The position numbers and the translations under genes were made by a program. A stretch of DNA of 5,909 nt from Accumulibacter sp. (lineage in GTDB: Bacteria; Pseudomonadota; Gammaproteobacteria; Burkholderiales; Rhodocyclaceae): assembly GCA_031267455.1 (NCBI GenBank), contig JAIRZC010000200.1:1-5909 (forward strand), written 5' to 3'. Shown piece after piece: positions 1-5,626 of the stretch. Under the pieces are notes generated by a model, which worked only from the letters and a program-made list of their open reading frames with translations, did not search any database and was not told the origin of the DNA. The stretch's first letter is position 1; each line of letters begins with the position of its first letter.

Positions 1-362
1 TCACCGACAAGCGCGCGGATATCGCGATTCTGAAAACCCTCGGAGCGAATTCAGGAAGCATCATGACGGTCTTCATCGTCCAAGGCGCGCTGATCGGAGT
101 TGTCGGGCTCGCGCTCGGCGTCGCTCTGGGTATTCTGGGCGCAACCCATCTTGACGTGATCGTTCCCTTCATCGAGCGCATGGTTGGAGTTTCGCTTTGG
201 TCCCGTGAAGTCTATTACATTTCGAGTCTTCCTTCCGAGTTGCAATGGGGCGATGTATACATTATCGCCGGCGTTTCCTTCGCGCTTTCGCTCGCGGCGA
301 CGATGTATCCGAGCTGGAACGCTTCGCGCGTCAATCCGGCGGAGGCGTTGCGCTATGAGTGA
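1..362 (+). CDS. lolC: LolC/LolE-family lipoprotein-releasing permease, C-terminal fragment
   Basis: This is the last 119 codons of an inner-membrane permease of the LolCDE complex, which uses ATP hydrolysis by LolD to release lipoproteins from the inner membrane to the periplasmic carrier LolA. The reading frame is open from position 3 and ends with TGA at 360-362; the start lies outside the window. The fragment begins [15 protein letters not shown], the conserved cytoplasmic segment of LolC/LolE proteins. Next come a hydrophobic membrane segment ([20 protein letters not shown]), a short periplasmic loop containing [10 protein letters not shown], a last membrane segment and the family-typical end NPAEALRYE. 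It overlaps lolD by 8 bases, so the two are almost certainly co-transcribed and translationally coupled. Calling it LolC rather than LolE (or a single LolC/E protein) is a guess, because the N-terminal part is missing. Confidence 0.9.
   Translation, partial: TDKRADIAILKTLGANSGSIMTVFIVQGALIGVVGLALGVALGILGATHLDVIVPFIERMVGVSLWSREVYYISSLPSELQWGDVYIIAGVSFALSLAATMYPSWNASRVNPAEALRYE
341..345 (+). promoter_or_regulatory. Shine-Dalgarno sequence of lolD inside lolC
   Basis: GGAGG lies 9 nt before the ATG at 355, within the last codons of the upstream permease gene. It decides the lolD start: the open frame extends further upstream to an ATG at 184, but that extension only reads lolC out of frame. From 355 the protein has the normal LolD length. 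Confidence 0.6.
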
Positions 363-1107
363 AAAAATTGAAATGGAAACCATGCTCAGGGCGACCGACC
401 CTTCGGATGTCATCGGAGCCGACGCGCGCGTCATAGAATGCCGTGGTCTCAGGAAGACCTATCGTCAAGGCGCCCGTGTCGACGTTCCCGTCCTGCTCGG
501 CATTGATTTCGAGGTCGGTACAGGCGAGCGCGTCGCGATCGTTGGCGCGTCTGGTTCGGGTAAAAGCACGCTTCTCCACCTGCTGGGCGGGCTCGATTCC
601 CCGTCGGACGGAAATATCTGCTTGATGGGGCGCGACCTTTCCGCGATCAGCGAGGCCGAGCGCGGCGCATTGCGTAACCGGCATCTCGGTTTTGTTTACC
701 AGTTTCACCATCTCCTGCCGGAATTTACGGCGCTGGAAAATGTTGCGATGCCGCTTTACATCCGCCGGATGAGGAAAACCGAGGCGAATGAGCGCGCTGC
801 CGCGATGCTTGGCGAAGTCGGACTTTCCCATCGGATTGATCATGCGCCCTCCGAATTGTCCGGCGGTGAGCGCCAGCGCGCGGCGATCGCGCGGGCGCTG
901 GTTACTTGCCCCGCGTGCGTCTTGGCCGACGAGCCGACCGGAAATCTCGATCGCCAGACCGCTGAGAACGTCTTCGATCTGATGCTTGAACTCGAGCGCT
1001 TACGGCGGACGAGCTTCATCATCGTCACGCATGACGCGAAACTTGCGTTGCGCGCTGACCGGAGACTGACGCTTCGGGATGGAGTCCTTCAGAAAGCGTC
1101 TTCGTAA
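355..1107 (+). CDS. lolD: LolD, ATP-binding subunit of the lipoprotein-releasing ABC transporter
   Basis: This 250-residue protein is the cytoplasmic ATPase that drives the LolC/LolE permeases to extract lipoproteins from the inner membrane. All ABC motifs are present and intact: Walker [10 protein letters not shown] at residues 64-72, Q-loop Q116 within [18 protein letters not shown] (a stretch highly characteristic of LolD), signature LSGGE at 168-172, Walker B CVLADE at 188-193 with catalytic Glu193, D-loop GNLD, and H-loop His226. The ATG at 355 was chosen because it overlaps the permease stop codon, has GGAGG 9 nt upstream and gives a length close to the family norm, with roughly 25 extra N-terminal residues before the ABC core. 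It is the last gene of the plus-strand unit; the next gene is convergent, 8 bp away. The related MacB/FtsE-type ATPases are less likely, given the [14 protein letters not shown] sequence and the permease neighbour. Confidence 0.95.
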   Translation: MSEKIEMETMLRATDPSDVIGADARVIECRGLRKTYRQGARVDVPVLLGIDFEVGTGERVAIVGASGSGKSTLLHLLGGLDSPSDGNICLMGRDLSAISEAERGALRNRHLGFVYQFHHLLPEFTALENVAMPLYIRRMRKTEANERAAAMLGEVGLSHRIDHAPSELSGGERQRAAIARALVTCPACVLADEPTGNLDRQTAENVFDLMLELERLRRTSFIIVTHDAKLALRADRRLTLRDGVLQKASS

Positions 1108-1140
1108 CGGCGTGTTTACGCCAAGGCGGCGAGCCGTTTT
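1106..1140 (+). terminator. Possible weak terminator hairpin at the lolD end, inside the fumarase 3' end
   Basis: AACGGC at 1106-1111 can pair with GCCGTT at 1133-1138, followed by two more T residues (four in all, 1137-1140). The stem begins in the lolD stop codon and ends within the coding region of the convergent fumarase. A smaller stem (CGC/GCG at 1119-1121 and 1126-1128) can form inside it. The T-run is short and the loop large, so this is a weak candidate, listed because the 8-bp gap leaves no other room for a terminator. Confidence 0.25.
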
Positions 1141-2654
1141 CCGATTCGGATACGCCATTCCCTTGGCCCTGTCGTGTGAACCGCCGAGCCGCTCGAATCG
1201 ACTGCGACGGTTACCGGCATATCCTTCAGGTCGAATTCGTAAATGGCTTCCATGCCGAGATCGGCGAAGGCAACGACCTTCGATGCCTTGATTGCCTTGG
1301 CGACGAGGTAGGCCGCGCCGCCTACCGCCATCAGGTAAGCCGATTTGTTGTCGCGGATCGCCTCGATGGCCACGGGACCGCGTTCCGATTTTCCGACCAT
1401 CGCAATCAGTCCGGTTTGCTCCAGCATCATCCGTGTGAATTTGTCCATGCGCGACGCGGTTGTCGGGCCCGCCGGTCCGACGGCTTCGTCACGTACAGGA
1501 TCGACCGGGCCGACATAGTAGATGACGCGATTCGTGAAGTCGACGGGAAGTTTTTCACCCTTGGCCAGAAGGTCGGCGATACGCTTGTGCGCCGCGTCGC
1601 GCCCTGTGAGCATTTTTCCGTTGAGCAGGAGTTTCTGTCCGGGTTTCCACGAGGCGATTTCTTCTTTCGTCAAGGTATCGAGCATGACGCGGGTCGCCGA
1701 CTTGATGTCGGGTGTCCAGGTGACGTCGGGCCAGTCGGAGAGTTTTGGCGGATCAAGGCGCGCCGGGCCGCTTCCGTCGAGTTGAAAATGGATGTGGCGC
1801 GTCGCCGCGCAGTTTGGAACCATCGCGACGGGAAGATTGGCCGCATGTGTTGGATAATCGAGCACTTTCACATCAAGCGCGGTTGTCAGTCCGCCGAGCC
1901 CCTGCGCGCCGATGCCAAGGGCGTTTATTTTTTCGTAAAGCTCAATGCGCAGTTCCTCCGACTTTGAAAGAACGGCGCCGCTGTTCGCGCGGGTTTTCAA
2001 CGCCTGGATATCGATCGGCTGCATCAGCGCTTCCTTGGCGAGGAGCATTGCCTTTTCCGCGGTTCCACCGATCCCGATTCCGATCATGCCTGGCGGACAC
2101 CAGCCCGCACCCATTTCCGGCACCATCTTGAGCACCCAGTCGACGATGCTATCGGAAGGATTGAGCATGGCAAATTTGGCCTTGGCTTCCGAACCGCCAC
2201 CCTTGGCCGCGCAGATCACATGGACGCGGTCGCCAGGAACGATTTCGAAATGGACGACCGCCGGCGTGTTGTTTCGCGTATTGATACGCTTCCCGGCTGG
2301 ATCGGCGAGCACAGACGCGCGCAAGGGATTGTCCTTGTCGGTATACGCGCGCAGAACGCCTTCATCGATCATTTCCTGCAGGCTCATCGTCGCATCGGGC
2401 CAGCGGACGTTCATTCCGACTTTGAGGAAGACCATTGCGGTTCCCGTGTCCTGGCAGATCGGTCGGTGGCCCTCGGCGGAAAGGCGTGAATTGGTCAGGA
2501 TTTGCGCAATCGCATCTTTTGCGGCGGGAGACTCTTCGATCTCGTAGGCGTGCCCAAGCGCCCGGATGAAATCGGCAGGATGATAATAGCTGATGAATTG
2601 AAATGCGTCGGCGATACTCTGGATGAGGTCTTCTTGGCGAATGGATGTGGTCAT
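1116..2654 (-). CDS. fumA: Fumarate hydratase class I (iron-sulfur fumarase)
   Basis: This 512-residue enzyme interconverts fumarate and (S)-malate in the cytoplasm using an oxygen-sensitive [4Fe-4S] cluster. It has the full single-chain class I layout: an N-terminal alpha domain (about residues 1-345) and a C-terminal beta domain (about 346-512). The three cluster-ligand cysteines are visible as C67 (PICQDTGTA), C186 (GWCPPGMIGIGIGG) and C282 (PNCAATRH). The next residues of interest are Asp69, matching the catalytic acid of structurally studied homologues, the KGGGSE motif at 151-156, and the beta-domain core VGPVDPVRDE with GPAGPTTASRMD at 393-404, which includes the conserved Thr pair. 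The ATG at 2654 has AGAGAG 8 nt upstream. Nothing is truncated. Its nearest upstream neighbour on the same strand ends 637 bp away, so it probably has its own promoter. The symbol fumA is by family resemblance; fumB-type or mesaconase activity cannot be excluded. Confidence 0.96.
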   Translation of the reverse strand: MTTSIRQEDLIQSIADAFQFISYYHPADFIRALGHAYEIEESPAAKDAIAQILTNSRLSAEGHRPICQDTGTAMVFLKVGMNVRWPDATMSLQEMIDEGVLRAYTDKDNPLRASVLADPAGKRINTRNNTPAVVHFEIVPGDRVHVICAAKGGGSEAKAKFAMLNPSDSIVDWVLKMVPEMGAGWCPPGMIGIGIGGTAEKAMLLAKEALMQPIDIQALKTRANSGAVLSKSEELRIELYEKINALGIGAQGLGGLTTALDVKVLDYPTHAANLPVAMVPNCAATRHIHFQLDGSGPARLDPPKLSDWPDVTWTPDIKSATRVMLDTLTKEEIASWKPGQKLLLNGKMLTGRDAAHKRIADLLAKGEKLPVDFTNRVIYYVGPVDPVRDEAVGPAGPTTASRMDKFTRMMLEQTGLIAMVGKSERGPVAIEAIRDNKSAYLMAVGGAAYLVAKAIKASKVVAFADLGMEAIYEFDLKDMPVTVAVDSSGSAVHTTGPREWRIRIGKRLAALA

Positions 2655-2699
2655 TTATAATTCTCTCTATGAAAGGATCCGGTGAGGAAGAAGGTTCAT

Positions 2700-2726
2700 A
2701 TCGATTTTTTGGAAATACGGATCGAT
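2700..2726. promoter_or_regulatory. Two ATCGAT palindromes 21 bp apart upstream of fumarase
   Basis: ATCGAT occurs at 2700-2705 and again at 2721-2726, a spacing of 21 bp or about two helical turns, 46-72 bp upstream of the fumarase start. On the minus strand a TAGAAT hexamer (2725-2730), a possible -10 element, overlaps the second copy, but no good -35 sits at the normal distance. The spacing suggests a possible paired operator; the factor is unknown and chance is a real alternative. Confidence 0.18.
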
Positions 2727-2838
2727 TCTATCTCAAGGGTAAACGCTTGCCTTGAATTCAGGTAAATCTGTGCGCCGATTTCTCTGCTTGTGGCAAAAAA
2801 GCGGGATTGGACTTGCGAAAAATTAGCGTGTAAGATCT

Positions 2839-3000
2839 GAAAATCCGTCCGACGGCAAATTTTCCGGGCGGTGTCCGTACATGGACGCCTGAGAATTTGT
2901 TCCGTTCATGGATTGCCGTACTGCGGTTTGACCAGCGCGCGGCCTTCGGAAATGGAATTCATGGGTCAGGGGAAAGGCGTGCTTCCCGTGTTGGAAGACG
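2839..3000 (+). other. Group of three imperfect hairpins in the gap
   Basis: Three hairpins are visible. At 2839-2864, GAAAAT pairs with ATTTTC around an inner CCGT/ACGG stem. At 2870-2889, GGTGTCC pairs with GGACGCC across a six-base loop with one T-G wobble, which is a valid U-G pair only in plus-strand RNA. At 2978-3000, CGT-G-CTTCC pairs with GGAAG-ACG across loop CGTGTT, with one bulged G. They precede the stronger element at 3023-3125. They could belong to one plus-strand structured RNA, or be unrelated small palindromes. Confidence 0.3.
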
Positions 3001-3022
3001 GACGATAATAAATAATCCGCGA

Positions 3023-3125
3023 GGGGGCTTTGCGCCTCAAGGCTGGTATACCGTAAGGTATGCCGGCCTTTCGTCGGAAACACTCCTCACTATGAGGCCT
3101 TCGGGAGGGATAGTCAAAGCGCCTT
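3023..3125 (+). other. Folded palindromic element, candidate structured RNA or REP/MITE-like repeat
   Basis: A multi-hairpin domain is closed by GCTTTG (3027-3032) pairing with CAAAGC (3115-3120). It can be extended outward past a bulged G3121 by four more pairs, two of them G-U. Inside are the 14-bp hairpin at 3039-3070, a small TTTC/GAAA hairpin at 3069-3080 that competes with it at the edge, a CCTCA-CTA-TGAGG hairpin at 3085-3097, and CC-TTCG-GG (3098-3105), a UUCG-type tetraloop. GNRA and UUCG loops together look like selected RNA structure. No known RNA family is recognised. A mobile palindromic repeat is the main alternative; copy number in the genome would decide. Confidence 0.35.
3039..3070 (+). 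repeat. 14-bp inverted repeat with GTAA loop
   Basis: The left arm AAGGCTGGTATACC (3039-3052) and right arm GGTATGCCGGCCTT (3057-3070) pair fully across the four-base loop GTAA. Two pairs (T3044-G3065 and T3047-G3062) are U-G wobbles in plus-strand RNA and would be A-C mismatches in minus-strand RNA. GTAA read on the plus strand is a GNRA tetraloop. Both facts favour function as plus-strand RNA or single-stranded DNA over a double-stranded protein site. The structure is seen directly; its role is not known. Confidence 0.7.
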
Positions 3126-3262
3126 AAAATAAGACAGGCGGAATCGCGCCCCCGAACGAAGTATTTGAGTGGATGCGAACAGCCTGGAGACGATCTAGAG
3201 GCTTTGGCGTTATATGAAAAGCGATAGACGGTCGTGAATTCCCAGCATTTTTCTTTCCAATC

Positions 3263-3287
3263 GAAACGGGGGGTTTTCCCCCGTTTC
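3263..3287 (-). terminator. Terminator-like hairpin after the carboxyltransferase gene, without a T-tract
   Basis: GAAACGGGGG (3263-3272) and CCCCCGTTTC (3278-3287) form a perfect 10-bp stem with a 5-nt loop. On the minus strand it begins 4 nt after the TGA at 3292-3294, the expected place for transcript termination or 3'-end protection. No run of T follows on either strand (on the minus strand the flank is GATTGGAAAG), so it is not a textbook intrinsic terminator. It may stabilise the mRNA end or work with Rho. Confidence 0.5.
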
Positions 3288-3291
3288 CAAG

Positions 3292-5247
3292 TCAATAAAC
3301 ACAAAGCGTCGCGCCTTTCGGAACGGTGTCGCCCTGTTTGAACCCGATGGATTTTACGACGCCGTCACTCGATGCGGTAAGCGCGTTTTCCATTTTCATC
3401 GCTTCGAGGATCACGAGCGCTTCTCCTTTCAAAACCGGGTCGCCGACTTTCTTTTTATATGCGATGATCATTCCCGGCATCGGGGCGAGCAGGCGGTTTC
3501 CTTCGACGCTTTCGGCGGCTGACGGAACAAAAGGAGTGGGAGCGGGCGCCGGGATGGCGACAGGTGTTGCCGGGGCGCGAATCGTTGGCGGATCTGCGGG
3601 GAATGCGCCGCCTGCCGGGTCGACTTCGACATTGAAATATTCGCCGTCGACGAAAACGTTGAACGCGCGCGACCTCTCCGACTTCGGCGGGATGTTTTCC
3701 GCCGTCTTGCGTTCGACGAGTTCTCCGGCTTTCGCCTTCTTGACGAGCGCTTCCTGCTTTTTGACAAAGTCGAGCGTGATCGGCTTGACGCTCTCGGGAG
3801 GTTCGGCGAGACCGTATTTCCATTCAAGGAATTTTCTGCCCGTGATCGGGAATTGCGCGTAGATCAGCAAGTCATCCATGTTCGTCGCGAGGCTGCCGAT
3901 TTCCTTTTTTGCTTTTTCGAGTTCAGGGTCGAGTACTTCGGCAGGGCGGCAGGTGATCGGGTTTTCGCCCCGCGAATAGCCCTGGAGCGCTTTTTTCTGG
4001 AGTTCGGCGTCTATCGGAACGGCGGTCTTGCCATAGAGACCGTAGCAAAGGTCTCTGACCTGGGCTGTGATCATCTTGTAGCGTTCGTCGGGAGTATCGT
4101 GCAGGACATTGTTGACGGTCTGTACGCCGACGATTTGGCTCGTCGGCGTGACGAGCGGAATCTGCCCGAGTTCTTTTCGGACGCGCGGCAGCTCTTTGAA
4201 GACATCGCCGAGCCGATCAAGCGCGTCCATCTCGCGCAACTGGTTGACGAGGTTGGACAGCATTCCGCCGGGGGTCTGGTGCAGGAGGACATTGATGTCG
4301 ATGATCGATACTTTGGAATCATCGAGCAGATGTTTGTACTTCGGAAGTACCTGCTTTTCGAGCACTTCGTTGATCGCCGCGAGTTTATGGATGTCAAAGC
4401 CGGTATCGCGGTTGGTCCCGAGCAGGGTCATGACGAGGGGTTCGATCGCAGGGTGCGATGTGCGGTAAGCGTAGGGTGTCAGACACGTATCGAGGATGTC
4501 GACGCCGGCTTCGACGGCTTTTAGCTGGCTCATCGGAGCCATTCCCGAGGTGAAATGGCTGTGCAGATGAATCGGCGACTTCACGGCTTCCTTGAGTGCT
4601 TTCACGAGCGTGTAGGCATCGTAGGGGGCGATCAGCCCCGCCATATCCTTGATGCAGATCGAATCCGCGCCCATCGCTTCGAGTTCCCTGGCTTTCGCGA
4701 TGTAGTAGTCGAGCGTATAGACATTGCCGCCCATACGGGGCTCGGTCATCGTGTAGCAGATGCAGCCCTGAAAGTGTTTTCCGCTTTTCTTGATCTGCCT
4801 GACGACTGTTTCAAAGTTGCGGTAATCGTTGAGCGAATCGAAGGTACGGAAGATGTCCATTCCGTTGTCCGCCGCGCGATCGACGAAAGCCGTCGCCACA
4901 TCGTCGGCGTAATTGCGGTAGCCGACGAGGTTCTGCGCCCGAAGCAGCATGCTGAACGGTGTTTTTTTTATGTGGCGCTTCAGGATGCGCAGGCGATCCC
5001 ATGGGTCTTCGTTGAGGAAGCGGTGCATCGTGTCGAAAGTGGCTCCGCCCCAGGTTTCCAATGCCCAGAAGCCGATTTCATCTATCATCTCCGCCACGGG
5101 GATCATGTCTTCGGTGCGTCCGCGCGTCGCGAACAGGGATTGATGTCCGTCACGAAGCGAAAGATCCATGATCTTCACCGGGTTATCCGCGCAAGGGCGG
5201 TTGGCGCTGTAATTCATCGGCGTCGATTTAACTGCATTGTCGTTCAT
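3292..5247 (-). CDS. oadA: Oxaloacetate decarboxylase alpha / pyruvate carboxylase subunit B-type carboxyltransferase with biotinyl domain
   Basis: This 651-residue cytoplasmic protein transfers carboxylate between biotin and pyruvate/oxaloacetate. The N-terminal HMGL-like TIM barrel (about 25-290) contains LRDGHQS with metal ligand Asp33, CIKDMAG with Lys200 (the position that is carboxylated in homologues), and HLHSH with metal ligands His229 and His231. The conserved carboxylase domain follows (about 300-520) with TPGGMLSNLVNQLRE and LVTPTSQIVGVQ. An Ala/Pro-rich linker (about 544-585) leads to the biotinyl domain (about 586-651), where EAMKME gives biotinylated Lys618, 33 residues from the C-terminus as is typical. 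The ATG at 5247 has TTGGAG ending 7 nt upstream; Met11 is a possible alternative start. It follows a small subunit gene and an acyl-CoA carboxyltransferase gene, suggesting a transcarboxylase-type complex. Without a visible oadB or biotin carboxylase gene, the choice between oxaloacetate decarboxylase, pyruvate carboxylase B and transcarboxylase 5S/1.3S fusion stays open. Confidence 0.95.
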   Translation of the reverse strand: MNDNAVKSTPMNYSANRPCADNPVKIMDLSLRDGHQSLFATRGRTEDMIPVAEMIDEIGFWALETWGGATFDTMHRFLNEDPWDRLRILKRHIKKTPFSMLLRAQNLVGYRNYADDVATAFVDRAADNGMDIFRTFDSLNDYRNFETVVRQIKKSGKHFQGCICYTMTEPRMGGNVYTLDYYIAKARELEAMGADSICIKDMAGLIAPYDAYTLVKALKEAVKSPIHLHSHFTSGMAPMSQLKAVEAGVDILDTCLTPYAYRTSHPAIEPLVMTLLGTNRDTGFDIHKLAAINEVLEKQVLPKYKHLLDDSKVSIIDINVLLHQTPGGMLSNLVNQLREMDALDRLGDVFKELPRVRKELGQIPLVTPTSQIVGVQTVNNVLHDTPDERYKMITAQVRDLCYGLYGKTAVPIDAELQKKALQGYSRGENPITCRPAEVLDPELEKAKKEIGSLATNMDDLLIYAQFPITGRKFLEWKYGLAEPPESVKPITLDFVKKQEALVKKAKAGELVERKTAENIPPKSERSRAFNVFVDGEYFNVEVDPAGGAFPADPPTIRAPATPVAIPAPAPTPFVPSAAESVEGNRLLAPMPGMIIAYKKKVGDPVLKGEALVILEAMKMENALTASSDGVVKSIGFKQGDTVPKGATLCVY

Positions 5248-5283
5248 CGGTGGGCTCCAAGAAATTGAGATTGGATGGGTTGT

Positions 5284-5487
5284 TTATCGGCGTATGTTGG
5301 AAAAAGCGCGAAATTGCATCATTTTGCGTCCCGACATCATGTCCAACCGGGCGGATAAGGCCCAAGCGGTCGGTTCGGCGGAAGACGGAGGCGGGCATTG
5401 CCGGATCGCGTCCGCCGTGTATTCTTCTTGTATATAGGCTTCGACCGCGGCGAGCGCTGCCGCGATTTTTTTCGATTTTTTCTTCAT
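5284..5487 (-). CDS. Small accessory protein of a biotin-dependent carboxyltransferase complex (probable)
   Basis: This 67-residue protein lies between the acyl-CoA carboxyltransferase and OadA-type genes on the same strand, 36 bp before the latter. It starts MKKKSKKIAAALAAVEAYI, a lysine-rich start followed by an Ala-rich amphipathic helix, and later has TAWALSARLDMMSGR. From memory, small gamma/delta-like subunits of sodium-pump decarboxylases and acyl-CoA carboxylases often have an Ala-rich helix ending AYL/AYI and a later W-x-x-x-x-R...M motif; I could not verify this by search. There is no clear transmembrane segment, unlike OadG, so a soluble linker or assembly role is inferred. The start is uncertain: ATG at 5487 has AGAAAG 8 nt upstream, while an in-frame GTG at 5496 would add three residues. 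The first codons contain A6 and A7 tracts. Confidence 0.65.
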   Translation of the reverse strand: MKKKSKKIAAALAAVEAYIQEEYTADAIRQCPPPSSAEPTAWALSARLDMMSGRKMMQFRAFSNIRR

Positions 5488-5600
5488 CAAAGACACTTTC
5501 TGGTTGGAAACCTCCCCCCTTTACGGGGGATAATCGGGCACAGGAGGCGGGTTCCTCCCTCCGCGCCTTGTTGCCCGTTGACGGGCATGGATTGAAACAT
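5487..5600 (-). CDS. Possible 37-residue small ORF coupled to the accessory protein
   Basis: An ATG at 5600 opens a 37-codon frame (starting MFQSMPVNGQ, ending PTRKCL) with AGGA 6 nt upstream and a stop in the TGATG at 5485-5489, so the stop overlaps the ATG of the next gene by one base. That arrangement is typical of translational coupling. It begins 26 nt after the carboxyltransferase stop. Against it: the peptide has no recognisable domain and is largely a translation of the hairpin-rich spacer. It may act only as a leader that carries ribosomes to the accessory gene, or be chance. Confidence 0.22.
   Translation of the reverse strand: MFQSMPVNGQQGAEGGTRLLCPIIPRKGGRFPTRKCL
5511..5587. repeat. 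Cluster of three hairpins in the intra-operon spacer, possible interspersed repeat
   Basis: Three stems follow each other: CCCCC-TTTAC-GGGGG (5515-5529), GGAGG-CGGGTT-CCTCC (5543-5558) and TGCCCG-TTGA-CGGGCA (5572-5587). They fill most of the 130-bp spacer between two genes that are expected to be co-transcribed. They could mark an mRNA processing or stability site that sets subunit ratios, or a short palindromic repeat inserted between the genes. The spacer contains no T-tract suited to minus-strand termination. Confidence 0.4.
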
Positions 5601-5626
5601 CGTCTTTCCTGTCGGTCCCGGCGGGA

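Larger units (their letters stand above)
2655..3291. other. 637-bp gene-free gap rich in inverted repeats
   Basis: No convincing coding region is seen on either strand. The open frames here (minus 2823-3083 and 2966-3304, plus 2897-3127) have no recognisable domain and no supporting ribosome site that I could find, and their peptides are largely translations of the inverted repeats. The gap must hold the promoter and leader of the minus-strand fumarase at its low-coordinate end and the 3' end of the carboxyltransferase transcript at its high-coordinate end. In between are several hairpins, annotated separately. Confidence 0.6.

Noticed and set aside
184..354. N-terminal extension of LolD from an upstream ATG at 184
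   Set aside because: This part overlaps the permease gene out of frame; the ATG at 355 has a good ribosome site and gives the normal family length.
1176..1967. Long plus-strand open frames opposite fumarase, and similar frames opposite the carboxyltransferase (3326-3862, 3853-4524, 4555-5268)
   Set aside because: They are antisense shadows of strongly conserved genes, a common effect in GC-rich DNA, and show no protein family features.
3020..3050. GCGCAAAGCC on the minus strand, reminiscent of the core of the c-di-GMP-I (GEMM) riboswitch
   Set aside because: The other conserved GEMM parts (the GGCAAACC segment, GNRA hairpin and tetraloop receptor in the right order) are absent on that strand, and the fumarase start is over 350 nt away.
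2823..3304. Open frames in the gap on both strands (minus 2823-3083 and 2966-3304, plus 2897-3127)
   Set aside because: They overlap each other, have no recognisable domain, no supporting ribosome site that I could find, and their peptides mostly translate the palindromes. One also runs into the 3' end of the carboxyltransferase gene.
5500..5600. CRISPR array
   Set aside because: Only one repeat-like unit plus one poor partial match; no regular repeat-spacer pattern.
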